From contig NZ_CP108046.1 of NCBI RefSeq assembly GCF_041435115.1, forward strand, positions 7,626,001-7,690,000: a DNA stretch of 64,000 nucleotides. The letters are read 5' to 3'. The notes under the pieces are model-generated. The model worked only from the letters and a program-made list of their open reading frames with translations. It was not told where the DNA came from and did not search any database. The position numbers and the translations under genes are program-made. Below, piece by piece: positions 44,845 to 53,580 of this stretch. Source of the DNA: Streptomyces sp. NBC_00289 (GTDB taxonomy: Bacteria > Actinomycetota > Actinomycetes > Streptomycetales > Streptomycetaceae). Each line of letters starts with the position of its first letter. Positions within the stretch are counted from its first letter, which is position 1.

Positions 44845-44996
44845 AATCTCCTGCCTGGCCAGTCGAGTTGTCAAGGTTTCGGCCACGTACGAGACCTGAC
44901 CGAGAGATGAACCGGGCGGCATGGGTGGAAATCCGTCTAGGCTGAGCGGCTGAGCCGTATGGGCTTCCCTTCCAAGGCGCCTAGGAGAAACACCCG

Positions 44997-46424
44997 ATGT
45001 CAGACAGCTCCCCCCTGCCGCCGGTGAGGCTGCACCCCGATGCGGAGCTGGCGCGGGACGCCCTGTCCACGCCACTGCTCTCCCGGGCCGTCCGGCTCGC
45101 CCGCTGGGCCGGTCCTGACACCCGGGTCGACGCCGGCGGTGGGCTCGTGGACGAGCAGTTGCCGGCGGCCGCCGAAACCCTCGGGCTGAGCGGGGACGAC
45201 GCGGCGGCCCTCGCGAGTGAGGCGTGGCGGGTCGCCCTGGACGCCGGGCTCGTCGAGGTCGTCGACGAGGAGGCGGGCACCGTCGTGGCGGGCGAGGACC
45301 TGGCCCTGCTGAGCGGCGGTTCGCCGCAGGACGTGCTCGGTGTCTGGCAGGCGGCACTGGAGGCGGTACTGGCCGACGCGAGCGTGCCCGACCTCGACGA
45401 CCTGGTCGACGCGGTGGACGCGGGCGGCGAGGTCGACTTCTCCGCACTGGACTGGGACCCCGAGGCGGAGGCCGAGTTCCTGGACGGCGTGCTCGGCAAC
45501 CTGTACCTGCTCACGGTCGGCGAGGACGGCCCGGGCGAGGTGCCCGTGCCGCTGCCGGCGCTGGCCGCCTCCATGATCGTGCCCGGCGACACGGGTGAGC
45601 CCACCAACGACATGCTGGAGCAGGTGTCCGACGCGATGATGCGGCTGGACGACCAGTTCCGGCTGCTGGCGCCGGTCGGCCTCGTCGAGTACCAGCCGGT
45701 CGACGAGGCGCTGATGGCCGAAGCGGAGGAGGAGCCCGCCGCCCCGGTCGACGAGACGGACGTCACCCGCTACGGCATGGTGCGGCTGACACCGCTCGGT
45801 CTGTACGGGCTGCGGGCGCGGCTGCTGGAGGCCGGGTTCGGGGCGCCCGCCGTCGGAGATCTCGCGGACAAGGGGGCCGACGCGCTGCTCGACGGGACCT
45901 CCCTGTTCCCGCCGGCCGCCGCCCAGGCCGAGACCGAACAGTGGCTGGCGCGTCGCGAACAGCTGGCCGCGGCACGCGAGTTGCTGGCCGCGGCACGCGG
46001 GGCGGACGCCGGTGCGCCGCTGCGGCGGCTGCGCTGCCAGCAGGCGCTGTCGCTGGTCGGCGCCGAGGCCGAGCCGGCCCTGCGGGAGGTCCTCGACGAC
46101 GCCGAACTCGGCGGGCTCGCCAGGGTCTGGCTGAGCGAGCGGGGCGCGTCCGACGTGCCGGCGCCGTCTCAGGAGATGGTGTTCTGGCTGACCGTCGACA
46201 CGCTTGCCGCGCAGCTCGCCGCCGAGGGCAACTCGGACGAACTGCGGGCACTGGTGGAAGGACTTGCGATGCAGCACAGCGGGTTCTTCGCGGCCGCGTG
46301 GCGGGTGGAGCACCCCGCGACGGCGGATGTGCTGGAGGCGATGGGGCGGCTGCACCCGGACAAGCGGATCGCCAAGGAGGCGCGGAAGGCGGCGTTCAAG
46401 GCGCGGTCGCAGCAAGGGGGTTGA
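44997..46424 (+). CDS. Conserved hypothetical protein, acidic and helical
   Basis: 475 aa, no domain recognised. Very rich in Ala, Leu, Glu and Asp, with no signal peptide or membrane helix. The middle has a winged-helix-like stretch (TRYGMVRLTPLGLYGLRARLLEAGFG), and the C-terminus (from about 320) looks like a helical repeat (LRRLRCQQALSLVGAEAEPALREVLDDAELGGLARVWLSERG then HPATADVLEAMGRLHPDKRIAKEARKAAFK). Preceded by a TAGGCT -10-like element near 44938 and CTAGGAG. Function unknown; its similarity to HEAT-like repeats is only an impression. Confidence 0.75.
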   Translation: MSDSSPLPPVRLHPDAELARDALSTPLLSRAVRLARWAGPDTRVDAGGGLVDEQLPAAAETLGLSGDDAAALASEAWRVALDAGLVEVVDEEAGTVVAGEDLALLSGGSPQDVLGVWQAALEAVLADASVPDLDDLVDAVDAGGEVDFSALDWDPEAEAEFLDGVLGNLYLLTVGEDGPGEVPVPLPALAASMIVPGDTGEPTNDMLEQVSDAMMRLDDQFRLLAPVGLVEYQPVDEALMAEAEEEPAAPVDETDVTRYGMVRLTPLGLYGLRARLLEAGFGAPAVGDLADKGADALLDGTSLFPPAAAQAETEQWLARREQLAAARELLAAARGADAGAPLRRLRCQQALSLVGAEAEPALREVLDDAELGGLARVWLSERGASDVPAPSQEMVFWLTVDTLAAQLAAEGNSDELRALVEGLAMQHSGFFAAAWRVEHPATADVLEAMGRLHPDKRIAKEARKAAFKARSQQGG

Positions 46425-46518
46425 CCGCTCGGTCGCCGTTGACCGGCCCTGGCCACCGTTGACCTGGGCGGTCGGCCTGGGCGGGGGAGGCGCGGGACGG
46501 GGCGGCTGAGGTCTGTGG

Positions 46519-46699
46519 GTCGGCTGCGGGTGCGTCGTGGCTGGTCGCGCAGTTCCCCGCGCCCCTATTTGGGGTGCCGGAGGTTGCGTGGTTCCCGGTG
46601 CCGCTGTGGGGGTGGGTGGTCGGTCGGCTGTGGGTGGGTTGTGGCTGGTGGCGCAGTTCCCCGCGCCCCTTTTGGGGTGCCGGCGGTTGTGTGGTTCCC
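46519..46699. repeat. Two 77-78-bp direct repeats in the phoX upstream region
   Basis: Copies at 46519-46596 and 46623-46699 start GTCGGCTG and end GTGGTTCCC, sharing the core GCGCAGTTCCCCGCGCCCC. The core resembles a repeat that is frequent between genes in streptomycetes. The 469-bp gap 46425-46893 holds no credible gene; besides these repeats it contains the PHO-like box. Confidence 0.8.
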
Positions 46700-46803
46700 C
46701 GCGTTCCTCTTGGGGCTTGTTCCCTCGCTCGGTGGCTTTCTTTTGGTGTCGTTGGGTGGGGGATTGCGCGTTCATGGAAGAGGGGCCGGTGAAGTCGCCC
46801 GGT

Positions 46804-46825
46804 GTTCAACTTCCGTTCAGGCCCG
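46804..46825 (+). promoter_or_regulatory. PHO-box-like PhoP operator of phoX
   Basis: Two abutting 11-bp units, GTTCAACTTCC (46804-46814) and GTTCAGGCCCG (46815-46825), each with the GTTCA core of Streptomyces PhoP direct repeats. Another GTTCA unit is at 46770-46780, about three units upstream. They lie 69 bp before the phoX start. Confidence 0.65.
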
Positions 46826-46893
46826 GGCGGGACGGTGGCGCCGATACCGAGCTCCGCCACCCTCCACGGCAGACCCACCGCACAGGAGACACC

Positions 46894-48339
46894 ATGTCGC
46901 TCACCCGCAGGGACTTCGCCAGACAATCCGCGATCACCGGTGCCGGGGTCGCGCTGGCGGGCAGTGTCGGCGCGCTCGCCACCGCACCGAACGCCCTCGC
47001 GTCCACCGACACCGAGCACCTGGGTGAGGAGTCGGCGGCCGCCCACCGCGGCATCGGTTACGGACCGCTGGTCCCCGACCCGAAGGGCATCCTCGCCCTG
47101 CCCGCCGGCTTCCGGTACCGCGTCATCACCTACAGCGGCAGGACCAAGCTGGAGTCCGGCGAGATCACCCCGTCCAACCACGACGGCACCGCCACCTTCG
47201 ACGGCCCGCGCGGCGCGACGCTCCTCGTCAACAACCACGAGCTCAAGGGCCCCCGCTCCGGCTGGGCCTACCCGGTGCCGCTGACCGAGGGTCTGGTCTA
47301 CGACCCGGCGGCGGCCGGTGGCTGCACGGTCGTCGAGGTAGGCCACGACCACGTCGCCGAGTGGGTCGGCATCGCCGGCACCTCCACCAACTGCGCGGGC
47401 GGCACCACCCCTTGGGGCACCTGGCTCAGCGGCGAGGAGACCGAGGACAAGGCCGGCCAGAACGGCATGACCAAGGACCACGGCTACATCTTCGAGGTGG
47501 ACCCCGAGGACCGCCGCGCCAACCGCAACCCCAAGCCGGTCAAGGCGTTCGGCCGGTACGCCCACGAGGCGGTCGTCATCGACCCCAAGCGCGGCCACGC
47601 GTACCTCACCGAGGACGCCTCCGGCCCCAACGGCCTGCTCTTCCGCTGGACCCCGCCGGAGGGCTTCCGCCACGGCCGCGGCAGGCTGCGCACCCTCGCC
47701 GACGACGCCGGTTTCCTGCAGGCCTTCAAGTGCTTCGACTCCGGCGGCAAGTTCGTCGACGACCTCTCCCGCGCCACGAAGATCGGCACGGTGTACGGCG
47801 TGGACTGGGTCGACGTCCCGGACCGCGACGCCAGGACGGTGTCGGTCCGCAAGCAGTTCACCGACGGCCAGGTCACACGGGCCCGCAAGCTGGAGGGCAT
47901 GTGGTGGGGCGACGGCGGCACCTACATCGTCTCCTCCTACGCCCGTGACGAGAGCCCCGTCCAGCACGACGGCGCCGTCTGGTTCTACGACCCCAAGCGG
48001 CGCACCCTCACCCTGAAGGTGCTGCTCGGCGTGAACCCCGACCCGTCCGTCGACGGCGCCTTCGACGGCCCCGACAACATCACCGTCTCCCCCTACGGCG
48101 GCCTCGTCATCGCCGAGGACGGCGAGGGCGTCCAGCACCTGTTCGGCGCCACCGACAGCGGCCGCACGTATCCCATCGCCCGCAACGAACTCAACATCGG
48201 CACCGAAGCGGCTCCGGAATACAGCGAGTTCACCGGCGTCACCTTCTCGCCCGACGGCCGGACCCTTTTCGCCAACATCCAGACGCCCGGCATCATGCTC
48301 GCCATCACCGGCCCCTGGAAGCGGCAGAAGCGTGGATAG
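46894..48339 (+). CDS. phoX: PhoX-family (DUF839) Tat-exported phosphatase
   Basis: 481 aa from ATG 46894 (AGGAG 8 nt upstream). Twin-arginine signal LTRRDFARQSAITGAGVALAGSVGALATA, so it is exported folded. The PhoX beta-propeller is recognised by NNHELKGPRSGW, CAGGTTPWGTWLSGEE, FGRYAHEAVVIDPKRGHAYLTEDA and GVTFSPDGRTLFANIQTPG, which bring calcium/iron ligands. It should release phosphate from organic esters outside the cell. The PHO-like box upstream supports control by phosphate starvation. Confidence 0.93.
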   Translation: MSLTRRDFARQSAITGAGVALAGSVGALATAPNALASTDTEHLGEESAAAHRGIGYGPLVPDPKGILALPAGFRYRVITYSGRTKLESGEITPSNHDGTATFDGPRGATLLVNNHELKGPRSGWAYPVPLTEGLVYDPAAAGGCTVVEVGHDHVAEWVGIAGTSTNCAGGTTPWGTWLSGEETEDKAGQNGMTKDHGYIFEVDPEDRRANRNPKPVKAFGRYAHEAVVIDPKRGHAYLTEDASGPNGLLFRWTPPEGFRHGRGRLRTLADDAGFLQAFKCFDSGGKFVDDLSRATKIGTVYGVDWVDVPDRDARTVSVRKQFTDGQVTRARKLEGMWWGDGGTYIVSSYARDESPVQHDGAVWFYDPKRRTLTLKVLLGVNPDPSVDGAFDGPDNITVSPYGGLVIAEDGEGVQHLFGATDSGRTYPIARNELNIGTEAAPEYSEFTGVTFSPDGRTLFANIQTPGIMLAITGPWKRQKRG

Positions 48340-48378
48340 TTAATTCGCTCGCCCCTTCCGAGTTGCGCCTCCTACAGT

Positions 48379-48617
48379 GAGATCAGAACGGCACGCACCT
48401 CCCGGTGCGACAGCAGCGGCTACTTCTCTTCCAAAGAATCCACGCCGCCGCCGACTTGATCTCGGGAGGCGCAGCTCATGGTGGGTGCCCGGTGCGCAGG
48501 CAACGGTTACTTCAGGGATCGGAAGGTCGCGGGTTCGAGTCCCGTCACCGGCCCAGGGCCGGTGTAGCTCAAGGGGAAGAGCGTCCGATGATAAGTCCGT
48601 CGCCGACTCCTGATCTC
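48379..48617 (+). ncRNA. Bacterial Y RNA (YrlA-like) with permuted tRNA mimic
   Basis: Noncoding 347-bp gap directly upstream of the Ro60 gene. End sequences GAGATCAG (48379-48386) and CTGATCTC (48610-48617) are exact complements and would close one RNA of about 239 nt. Inside, hairpins are seen at 48394-48409 (CGCACC/GGTGCG, loop TCCC), about 48416-48449 and 48469-48497. A bulged helix at 48504-48512 with 48593-48599 leads into a tRNA-like module at 48518-48589. GAGATCA can also pair with TGATCTC at 48457-48463, so the locus may instead make two RNAs (48379-48463 and a second one). Bacterial Y RNAs bind Ro and gate access of RNA to it or to PNPase. Confidence 0.75.
48518..48589 (+). ncRNA. 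Circularly permuted tRNA-like module of the Y RNA
   Basis: Read in order: anticodon-stem 3' strand ATCGGA (48518-48523), five-base variable loop AGGTC, T-stem GCGGG, T-loop TTCGAGT (48534-48540), CCCGT, acceptor 3' strand CACCGGC (48546-48552), closing loop CCAGG, acceptor 5' strand GCCGGTG (48558-48564), TA as U8-A9, D-stem GCTC, loop AAGGGGAA with a GG pair, GAGC (48579-48582), one base, then anticodon-stem 5' strand TCCGAT (48584-48589). Helix lengths are those of a tRNA (7, 4, 5 or 6, 5), with the acceptor end sealed and the anticodon end open. Confidence 0.85.
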
Positions 48618-48686
48618 GGGCACCCTCCTCATTGATTCGCTGCGTCTCCTTCCGGAACACCCACAGGAATTCGGGGGGAATTCACC

Positions 48687-50270
48687 ATGGCGCGATTCAA
48701 CAAGAAGGCCGCCAAGGCGCAGCCCACCTCGCGCGTCACGTCGACGGGCCGGGTGCTGCGTACGTACGAGGGCGGCCGCGGCCGTGAGCGCGACGCGCGC
48801 TCCGAACTCTTCCTGCTGTCGGTCGCCAACCTCGTCTCGCAGCAGACCTTCTACGAGACCGGTGCCGGCCGGGACGACCGGTTCTCCACGCTGGTGCGCG
48901 AACTCGCCGTCAGCGACCCGTTCTGGACGGCGGGCCTGCTGGGCTGGCTGCGGGGCGAGGGCAACCTCCGTACCGCGTCGATCGTGGGTGCCGTCGAGTA
49001 CGTGAAGGCGCGTCTGGACGCGAGCGCCACCGAGGGTCCGTCGAACCGGCAGGTCGTGGCCTCCGTGCTGCGGCGGCCCGACGAGCCCGGCGAACTGCTC
49101 GCATACTGGACGGCGACGTACGGCCGCAACGTCCCCAAGCCGGTCAAGCGCGGCGTGGCCGACGCCGTACGACGCCTCTACAACGGCCCGTCCCTGCTGA
49201 AGTACGACACGGCGTCCAGGGGCTACCGCTTCGGCGACATCCTCAACCTGGTGCACGCCGCCCCGGACCCCGCGAAGCCGTGGCAGGGCGAGCTGTTCCG
49301 GTACGCCCTCGACCGTCGGCACAACCCCGACACCGCCGTACCGCCCGAGTCGGACCAGATCCTGACCGCGCACCGGGCGCTGATGGCGCTTCCGGCCGGG
49401 GAGCGACGGGCGGTCGTCACGTCGGGGGACGGCGCCGAGCGGCTCGCGGCGGCGGGGATGACCTGGGAGGCGCTGGCGGGCTGGCTGCAGGGGCCGATGG
49501 ACAAGTCGGCCTGGGAGGCGGTGATCCCGTCCATGGGGGCGATGGCGCTGGTCCGCAACCTGCGGAACTTCGACCAGGCCGGCGTGTCCGACGAGGTGGC
49601 CGCACAGGTCGCCGCACGCATCGGCGACCCGGCGGAGGTGGCGCGCTCGCGGCAGTTCCCCTTCCGCTACCTCGCCGCGTACCGGCACGCGCCCTCGCTG
49701 CGCTGGGCGTACCCGCTGGAGCGGGCGCTCGGCCACTCGCTGGCGAACGTGCCCGCGCTGCCCGGCCGGACGCTGGTGCTGGTCGACCGTTCCGGCTCGA
49801 TGTTCTACTCGCGCCTCTCCGACCGCTCGGAGCTCAACCGGGCCGACGCGGCGGCGATCTTCGGCACGGCGCTCGCGCTGCGGGCGGTGGACGCGGATCT
49901 CGTGGAGTTCGGGACGTCGAGCAAGCGCGTGAAGTTCCGCGCCGGTGAGTCGGTGCTGAAGATCCTGGAGCGCTTCGGCGACCTGGGCGGCACCGACACG
50001 GTCGCAGCGGTGCGCCGCCATTACCGCCGCCACGACCGGGTGCTGATCGTCACCGACGAGCAGTACGCGTACAGCGCTCACGGCGACCCGACCGAGCAGG
50101 TTCCGGCGGATGTGCCGGTCTACACCTGGAACCTGGCCGGGTACCGGGCGGGGCACGGCCCGTCCGGCAAGGGGAACCGGCACGCCTTCGGCGGCCTCTC
50201 GGACGCGGCCTTCCGGATGGTGCCGCTGCTCGAGGGCGCCCGGGACGCGGACTGGCCGTGGGCCGCCTGA
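48687..50270 (+). CDS. rsr: Ro60/Rsr homologue (TROVE domain protein)
   Basis: 527 aa, ATG 48687 after GGGGGG. The TROVE HEAT-like ring fills residues about 10-370 (RTYEGGRGRERDARSELFLLSVANLVSQQTFYETGAGRDDRF, RHNPDTAVPPESDQILTAHRALMALP). A C-terminal von Willebrand A domain has an intact MIDAS (LVLVDRSGSMF) and VLIVTDEQY. Ro binds misfolded and Y RNAs around its ring and works with exonucleases in RNA quality control and stress survival. The adjoining upstream Y RNA is its expected partner. Confidence 0.95.
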   Translation: MARFNKKAAKAQPTSRVTSTGRVLRTYEGGRGRERDARSELFLLSVANLVSQQTFYETGAGRDDRFSTLVRELAVSDPFWTAGLLGWLRGEGNLRTASIVGAVEYVKARLDASATEGPSNRQVVASVLRRPDEPGELLAYWTATYGRNVPKPVKRGVADAVRRLYNGPSLLKYDTASRGYRFGDILNLVHAAPDPAKPWQGELFRYALDRRHNPDTAVPPESDQILTAHRALMALPAGERRAVVTSGDGAERLAAAGMTWEALAGWLQGPMDKSAWEAVIPSMGAMALVRNLRNFDQAGVSDEVAAQVAARIGDPAEVARSRQFPFRYLAAYRHAPSLRWAYPLERALGHSLANVPALPGRTLVLVDRSGSMFYSRLSDRSELNRADAAAIFGTALALRAVDADLVEFGTSSKRVKFRAGESVLKILERFGDLGGTDTVAAVRRHYRRHDRVLIVTDEQYAYSAHGDPTEQVPADVPVYTWNLAGYRAGHGPSGKGNRHAFGGLSDAAFRMVPLLEGARDADWPWAA

Positions 50271-50292
50271 CGGCCGGGTGACCAGGTGAGGT

Positions 50293-50326
50293 GAGCCGGG
50301 CCCGCACTCCTGTGCGGGCCCGGCTC
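50293..50326 (+). terminator. 15-bp perfect stem-loop after rsr
   Basis: GAGCCGGGCCCGCAC (50293-50307), loop TCCT, then the exact complement ending at 50326, followed by TTGC. It ends the Y RNA/rsr unit before the GntR gene. Confidence 0.85.
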
Positions 50327-50342
50327 TTGCCTGCCCCGCAGA

Positions 50343-50361
50343 TTGACATCTAACATTTCAA
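50343..50361 (+). promoter_or_regulatory. Candidate GntR operator/promoter
   Basis: TTGACAT, CTAAC, ATTTCAA: an inverted repeat with one mismatch only 3 bp before the GntR start codon. TAACAT within it could be the -10 of a nearly leaderless transcript. Probable autoregulatory site. Confidence 0.45.
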
Positions 50362-50364
50362 TCC

Positions 50365-51027
50365 ATGAACGCCCTACGGCCCGTGCGCCGCACCCTGCTC
50401 CGGGACCGTGCCTACGAAGCGATCCGGGACGCCATCGTGGCCGGGGAGATCGAGCCGGGCGCGGTGGTACGCGACGCCGAGCTGGCGGAGCGGCTCGGGC
50501 TGTCCCGGGCGCCGGTGCGCGAGGCCTTCAGCCGGCTGGTCGACGAGGGGCTGATGGAGAGCAAGCCGCAGAGCTACACGCGGGTGACGCCGGTCGTGGC
50601 CGGCGATGTCCGGGATGCCGCCGCCGTGGTGGGCGCCATGCACGAACTGGTCACGCGGATCGGGGTGCCCCGGCTGTTCGCGGCGGACGTCGAGGCGATG
50701 CGGGCGGCCAACGAGCGGTTCGCCACGGCCGTCGGCGCAGGTGACGTGGACGCCGCCCTGCGCGCCGACGACGAGCTGCACGATGTCCTGGTCCGCGCCG
50801 CCGGCAACCGGGCGGCCGCGGCCACGATCATCCGCTACACCCCGCTGATCCGGCGTCTGGAGCGACGCCGTTTCGGCGAGGGCACCGCCTGCCGCTCGAC
50901 CGGACTGCACGAGCGGCTGATCGGGGCCTGCGCGAACGGCGACACGGACGGCGCGGTCGGTGTCACCGCGGAGATCTGGCGGGGGCTGGCCGACATGGAC
51001 GCGACCGCCGACGAAGAGGCCCACTGA
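50365..51027 (+). CDS. GntR (FadR/FCD-type) transcriptional regulator
   Basis: 220 aa. Winged helix [50 protein letters not shown], then a helical FCD ligand domain with the metal-binding His/Asp pattern around [16 protein letters not shown] and [14 protein letters not shown]. It lies 14 bp upstream of the ACC deaminase gene and is thus its likely regulator. Confidence 0.93.
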   Translation: MNALRPVRRTLLRDRAYEAIRDAIVAGEIEPGAVVRDAELAERLGLSRAPVREAFSRLVDEGLMESKPQSYTRVTPVVAGDVRDAAAVVGAMHELVTRIGVPRLFAADVEAMRAANERFATAVGAGDVDAALRADDELHDVLVRAAGNRAAAATIIRYTPLIRRLERRRFGEGTACRSTGLHERLIGACANGDTDGAVGVTAEIWRGLADMDATADEEAH

Positions 51028-51041
51028 CCCCGGAGGCTTTC

Positions 51042-52061
51042 ATGTCCCTCTCCTCGTACGAGCGTTACCCGCTCCTCTTCGGCCCCTCACCGGTGCACCC
51101 GCTGGAGCGGCTCTCCGCGCACCTCGGCGGCGCCGCCCTCTGGGCCAAACGGGAGGACTGCAACTCCGGTATCGCGTACGGCGGGAACAAGACGCGCAAG
51201 CTGGAGTACCTGGTCGCCGACGCGCTGGCCAAGGGCTGCGACACGCTCGTCTCGATCGGCGGGGTGCAGTCCAACCACACCCGGCAGGTGGCCGCGGTCG
51301 CCGCCCGCGCCGGGCTCAAGTGCGTGCTGGTGCAGGAGAGCTGGGTGGAGTGGCCCGACTCCGTGTACGACAAGGTCGGCAACATCCTGATCAGCAGGCT
51401 CGCCGGAGCCGACGTACGACTGGTGCGCGCCGGGTTCGGGATCGGGTTCAAGGAGAGCTGGGAGCAGGCGCTCCGGGAGGTCGAGGAGACGGGCGGCAAG
51501 CCCTACGCCATCCCCGCCGGCGCCTCCGACCATCCGCTCGGCGGCCTCGGCTTCGCCGGATGGGCGTACGAGGTCGCCGAACAGGAGTGGGCGGCGGGAG
51601 TCTTCTTCGACACCGTGGTCGTGTGCTCGGTGACCGGGTCGACGCAGGCCGGCATGGTCGCCGGTTTCCGCGCGCTGGAGGAGGCGGGCGGGCGGCCGCG
51701 GCGGGTGATCGGCGTCGACGCGTCGGCGAAGCCCGCCCGCACCCGGGAACAGATCGCGCGGATCGCGCACGACACCGGGCAGCTCATCGGCGTACGGAAG
51801 GAGTTGACGGAGGCGGACGTCGAACTGGACGAGCGGTACCACGCGGGGACGTACGGCGTTCCGGACGAGGCCACCCTGGCGGCGATGCGGCTCGCGGCCC
51901 GCACCGAGGGGATGGTCACGGACCCCGTGTACGAGGGGAAGTCGATGGCGGGGATGGTCGACCTGGTGTCCCGGGGCGAGATCGACCGGGACTCGACCGT
52001 CCTCTACGCCCACCTGGGCGGACAGCCGGCGCTGAACGCCTACAGCGCGCTGTTCTCGTAG
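51042..52061 (+). CDS. acdS: 1-Aminocyclopropane-1-carboxylate deaminase
   Basis: 339 aa, the family length. PLP enzyme that cleaves ACC, the ethylene precursor of plants, to 2-oxobutyrate and ammonia. PLP-lysine in [28 protein letters not shown] binds the substrate. The residues that separate ACC deaminase from D-cysteine desulfhydrase look right: the tyrosine-glutamate pair in [13 protein letters not shown] and the leucine in [12 protein letters not shown]. This suggests a plant-associated or soil lifestyle. Confidence 0.92.
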   Translation: MSLSSYERYPLLFGPSPVHPLERLSAHLGGAALWAKREDCNSGIAYGGNKTRKLEYLVADALAKGCDTLVSIGGVQSNHTRQVAAVAARAGLKCVLVQESWVEWPDSVYDKVGNILISRLAGADVRLVRAGFGIGFKESWEQALREVEETGGKPYAIPAGASDHPLGGLGFAGWAYEVAEQEWAAGVFFDTVVVCSVTGSTQAGMVAGFRALEEAGGRPRRVIGVDASAKPARTREQIARIAHDTGQLIGVRKELTEADVELDERYHAGTYGVPDEATLAAMRLAARTEGMVTDPVYEGKSMAGMVDLVSRGEIDRDSTVLYAHLGGQPALNAYSALFS

Positions 52062-52110
52062 CCGCCGGCCGGACGGGTCGGCGGCCCAGGGCGCGGAAGC
52101 CGCACGCACC

Positions 52111-52141
52111 GGGCGCCCCCTGCCTGCGGTGGGGGGCGCCC
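52111..52141. terminator. Hairpin between acdS and the convergent TerD-like gene
   Basis: GGGCGCCCCC (52111-52120) pairs exactly with GGGGGCGCCC (52132-52141) around an 11-nt loop; it lies between convergent stop codons. Confidence 0.7.
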
Positions 52142-52161
52142 CGGAGATCGTGCCGTGCGGA

Positions 52162-53385
52162 CTACAGGGCCTGGGCGCCCGGCTTGACCATGTTGCGGAC
52201 CGTGCGGGCCTTGACGAAGTCGCCCATGGCGGTCATCTCCCACTCGCCGGAGAACTGCTTGATCAGCTTGGCCATCAGCACGCCCGTCTGCGCCTCGGCG
52301 CCGGTGAGGTCGAAGCGGACCAGCTCCTCGCCGGTCGCCGCGTCCAGCAGACGGCAGTAGGCCTTGGCGACCTCGGTGAACTTCTGGCCGGAGAAGGAGT
52401 TGACCGTGAAGACCAGCCCGGTGACCTCCTGCGGGAGCCGGCCGAGGTCGACGACGATCACCTCGTCGTCACCGCCGCCCTCTCCGGTGAGGTTGTCGCC
52501 GGAGTGCTTGATCGCGCCGTTCACGATGGACAGCTTGCCGAAGTAGCAGCTGTCGATGTGGTTGCGCTGCGGACCGTACGCGATGACCGACGCGTCCAGG
52601 TCGATGTCCTTGCCGCGGAACGCCGGCTCCCAGCCGAGACCCATCTTGACCTGGGAGAGCAGCGGGCGGCCGCCCTTGACGAGGGAGACGGTCTGGTTCT
52701 TCTGGAGGCTGACCCGGCCCTTGTCGAGGTTGATCTTCCCGGCGCCGGGAGCGGGCTGCGGGGCCGGCGGGGCCGGAGGTGCGGCGGGGACCGGGGGCGC
52801 GGCGACGCGCGGGTCCGCGGGCGGGGGCGGCGGGGCCTGGACGGTGGGCTGCGGCGGGGCGGCCGGGGCCGCGGCGGGCGCCGGTTCCTCCACGGTGACG
52901 CCGAAGTCGGTGGCGATGCCGGCGAGCCCGTTGGCATACCCCTGGCCCACGGCGCGGGCCTTCCAGGCGCCGTTGCGGAGGTAGACCTCCACGATCACCA
53001 GTGCCGTCTCGCTGCCGAGCTGCGGCGGGGTGAAGGTGGCCAGGACGCTGTTGTCGTCCGCGTTGCGGATGGTGGCCGTCGGCTCGATGCCCTGGAAGGT
53101 CTGGCCCGCGGCGTCCGGGCTGGCGGTGACGACGATCTTCTCGATGCCCGGCGGGACGGCGGCGGTGTCGACGACGATCGCGTCGGGGGCCGTGCCGCCG
53201 CCCGAGCGGTAGGTCACACCCGGGCCGGCGGGCTGGTTGTAGAAGATGAAGTCGTCGTCGGAGCGCACCTTGCCGTCGGCGGTGAGCAGCAGGCTCGACA
53301 CGTCGAGCCGCACGGGGGCGGCGACGTCCACCGTCACGCGGGCGGCGGACAGAGGGATGTTCGAGCCTGGGGTCATAGCTGTCAT
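52162..53385 (-). CDS. Double TerD-domain tellurium-resistance/stress protein
   Basis: 407 aa. First TerD domain residues about 5-165, with the calcium-binding DDDFIFYNQP and FGVTVEEP end; second about 220-405, with GLGWEPAFRGKDIDLDASVIAYGP and GGDDEVIVVDLGRLP. A Pro/Ala linker of about 50 residues (PPPPPADPRVAAPPVP) joins them. TerD proteins bind Ca and act in tellurite and general envelope stress. Two starts, ATG 53385 and 53376, are possible. No other ter genes are adjacent, so it is a stand-alone paralogue. Confidence 0.9.
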   Translation of the reverse strand: MTAMTPGSNIPLSAARVTVDVAAPVRLDVSSLLLTADGKVRSDDDFIFYNQPAGPGVTYRSGGGTAPDAIVVDTAAVPPGIEKIVVTASPDAAGQTFQGIEPTATIRNADDNSVLATFTPPQLGSETALVIVEVYLRNGAWKARAVGQGYANGLAGIATDFGVTVEEPAPAAAPAAPPQPTVQAPPPPPADPRVAAPPVPAAPPAPPAPQPAPGAGKINLDKGRVSLQKNQTVSLVKGGRPLLSQVKMGLGWEPAFRGKDIDLDASVIAYGPQRNHIDSCYFGKLSIVNGAIKHSGDNLTGEGGGDDEVIVVDLGRLPQEVTGLVFTVNSFSGQKFTEVAKAYCRLLDAATGEELVRFDLTGAEAQTGVLMAKLIKQFSGEWEMTAMGDFVKARTVRNMVKPGAQAL

Positions 53386-53455
53386 GCCCGGTGAACGAGC
53401 GAGGGCGTTTTACCGTTCCCTTACCGTGGGCCAATTGGCGGCCCCGGGTTTTCCG

Positions 53456-53570
53456 CCCCGGCCGCTCCCGCCGCCCCCGCCGCCCCGGCCGCTCCCGCCG
53501 CCCCGGCCGCTCCCGCCGCCCCGGCCGCTCCCGCCGCCCCGGCCGCCCCCGCCGCCCCCGCGCCCCCCGG
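53456..53570. repeat. 18-bp tandem repeat upstream of the TerD gene
   Basis: The unit CCCCGGCCGCTCCCGCCG recurs at 53456, 53483, 53501 and 53519 with shorter degenerate copies after, between the dehydrogenase stop and the TerD start. It is a candidate phase-variable length tract in the TerD leader. Confidence 0.75.
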
Positions 53571-53580
53571 AGGGCTGCTC

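Noticed and set aside
46537..46893. N-terminal extension of PhoX
   Set aside because: It runs through intergenic repeats and would bury the Tat signal; ATG 46894 with AGGAG starts directly at the twin-arginine peptide.
48518..48589. A normal tRNA gene or a functional permuted tRNA
   Set aside because: T-arm and acceptor precede the D-arm, no anticodon loop exists, and the locus abuts a Ro60 gene. A processed permuted tRNA is conceivable but such genes are not known in bacteria, so the Y RNA explanation is preferred.
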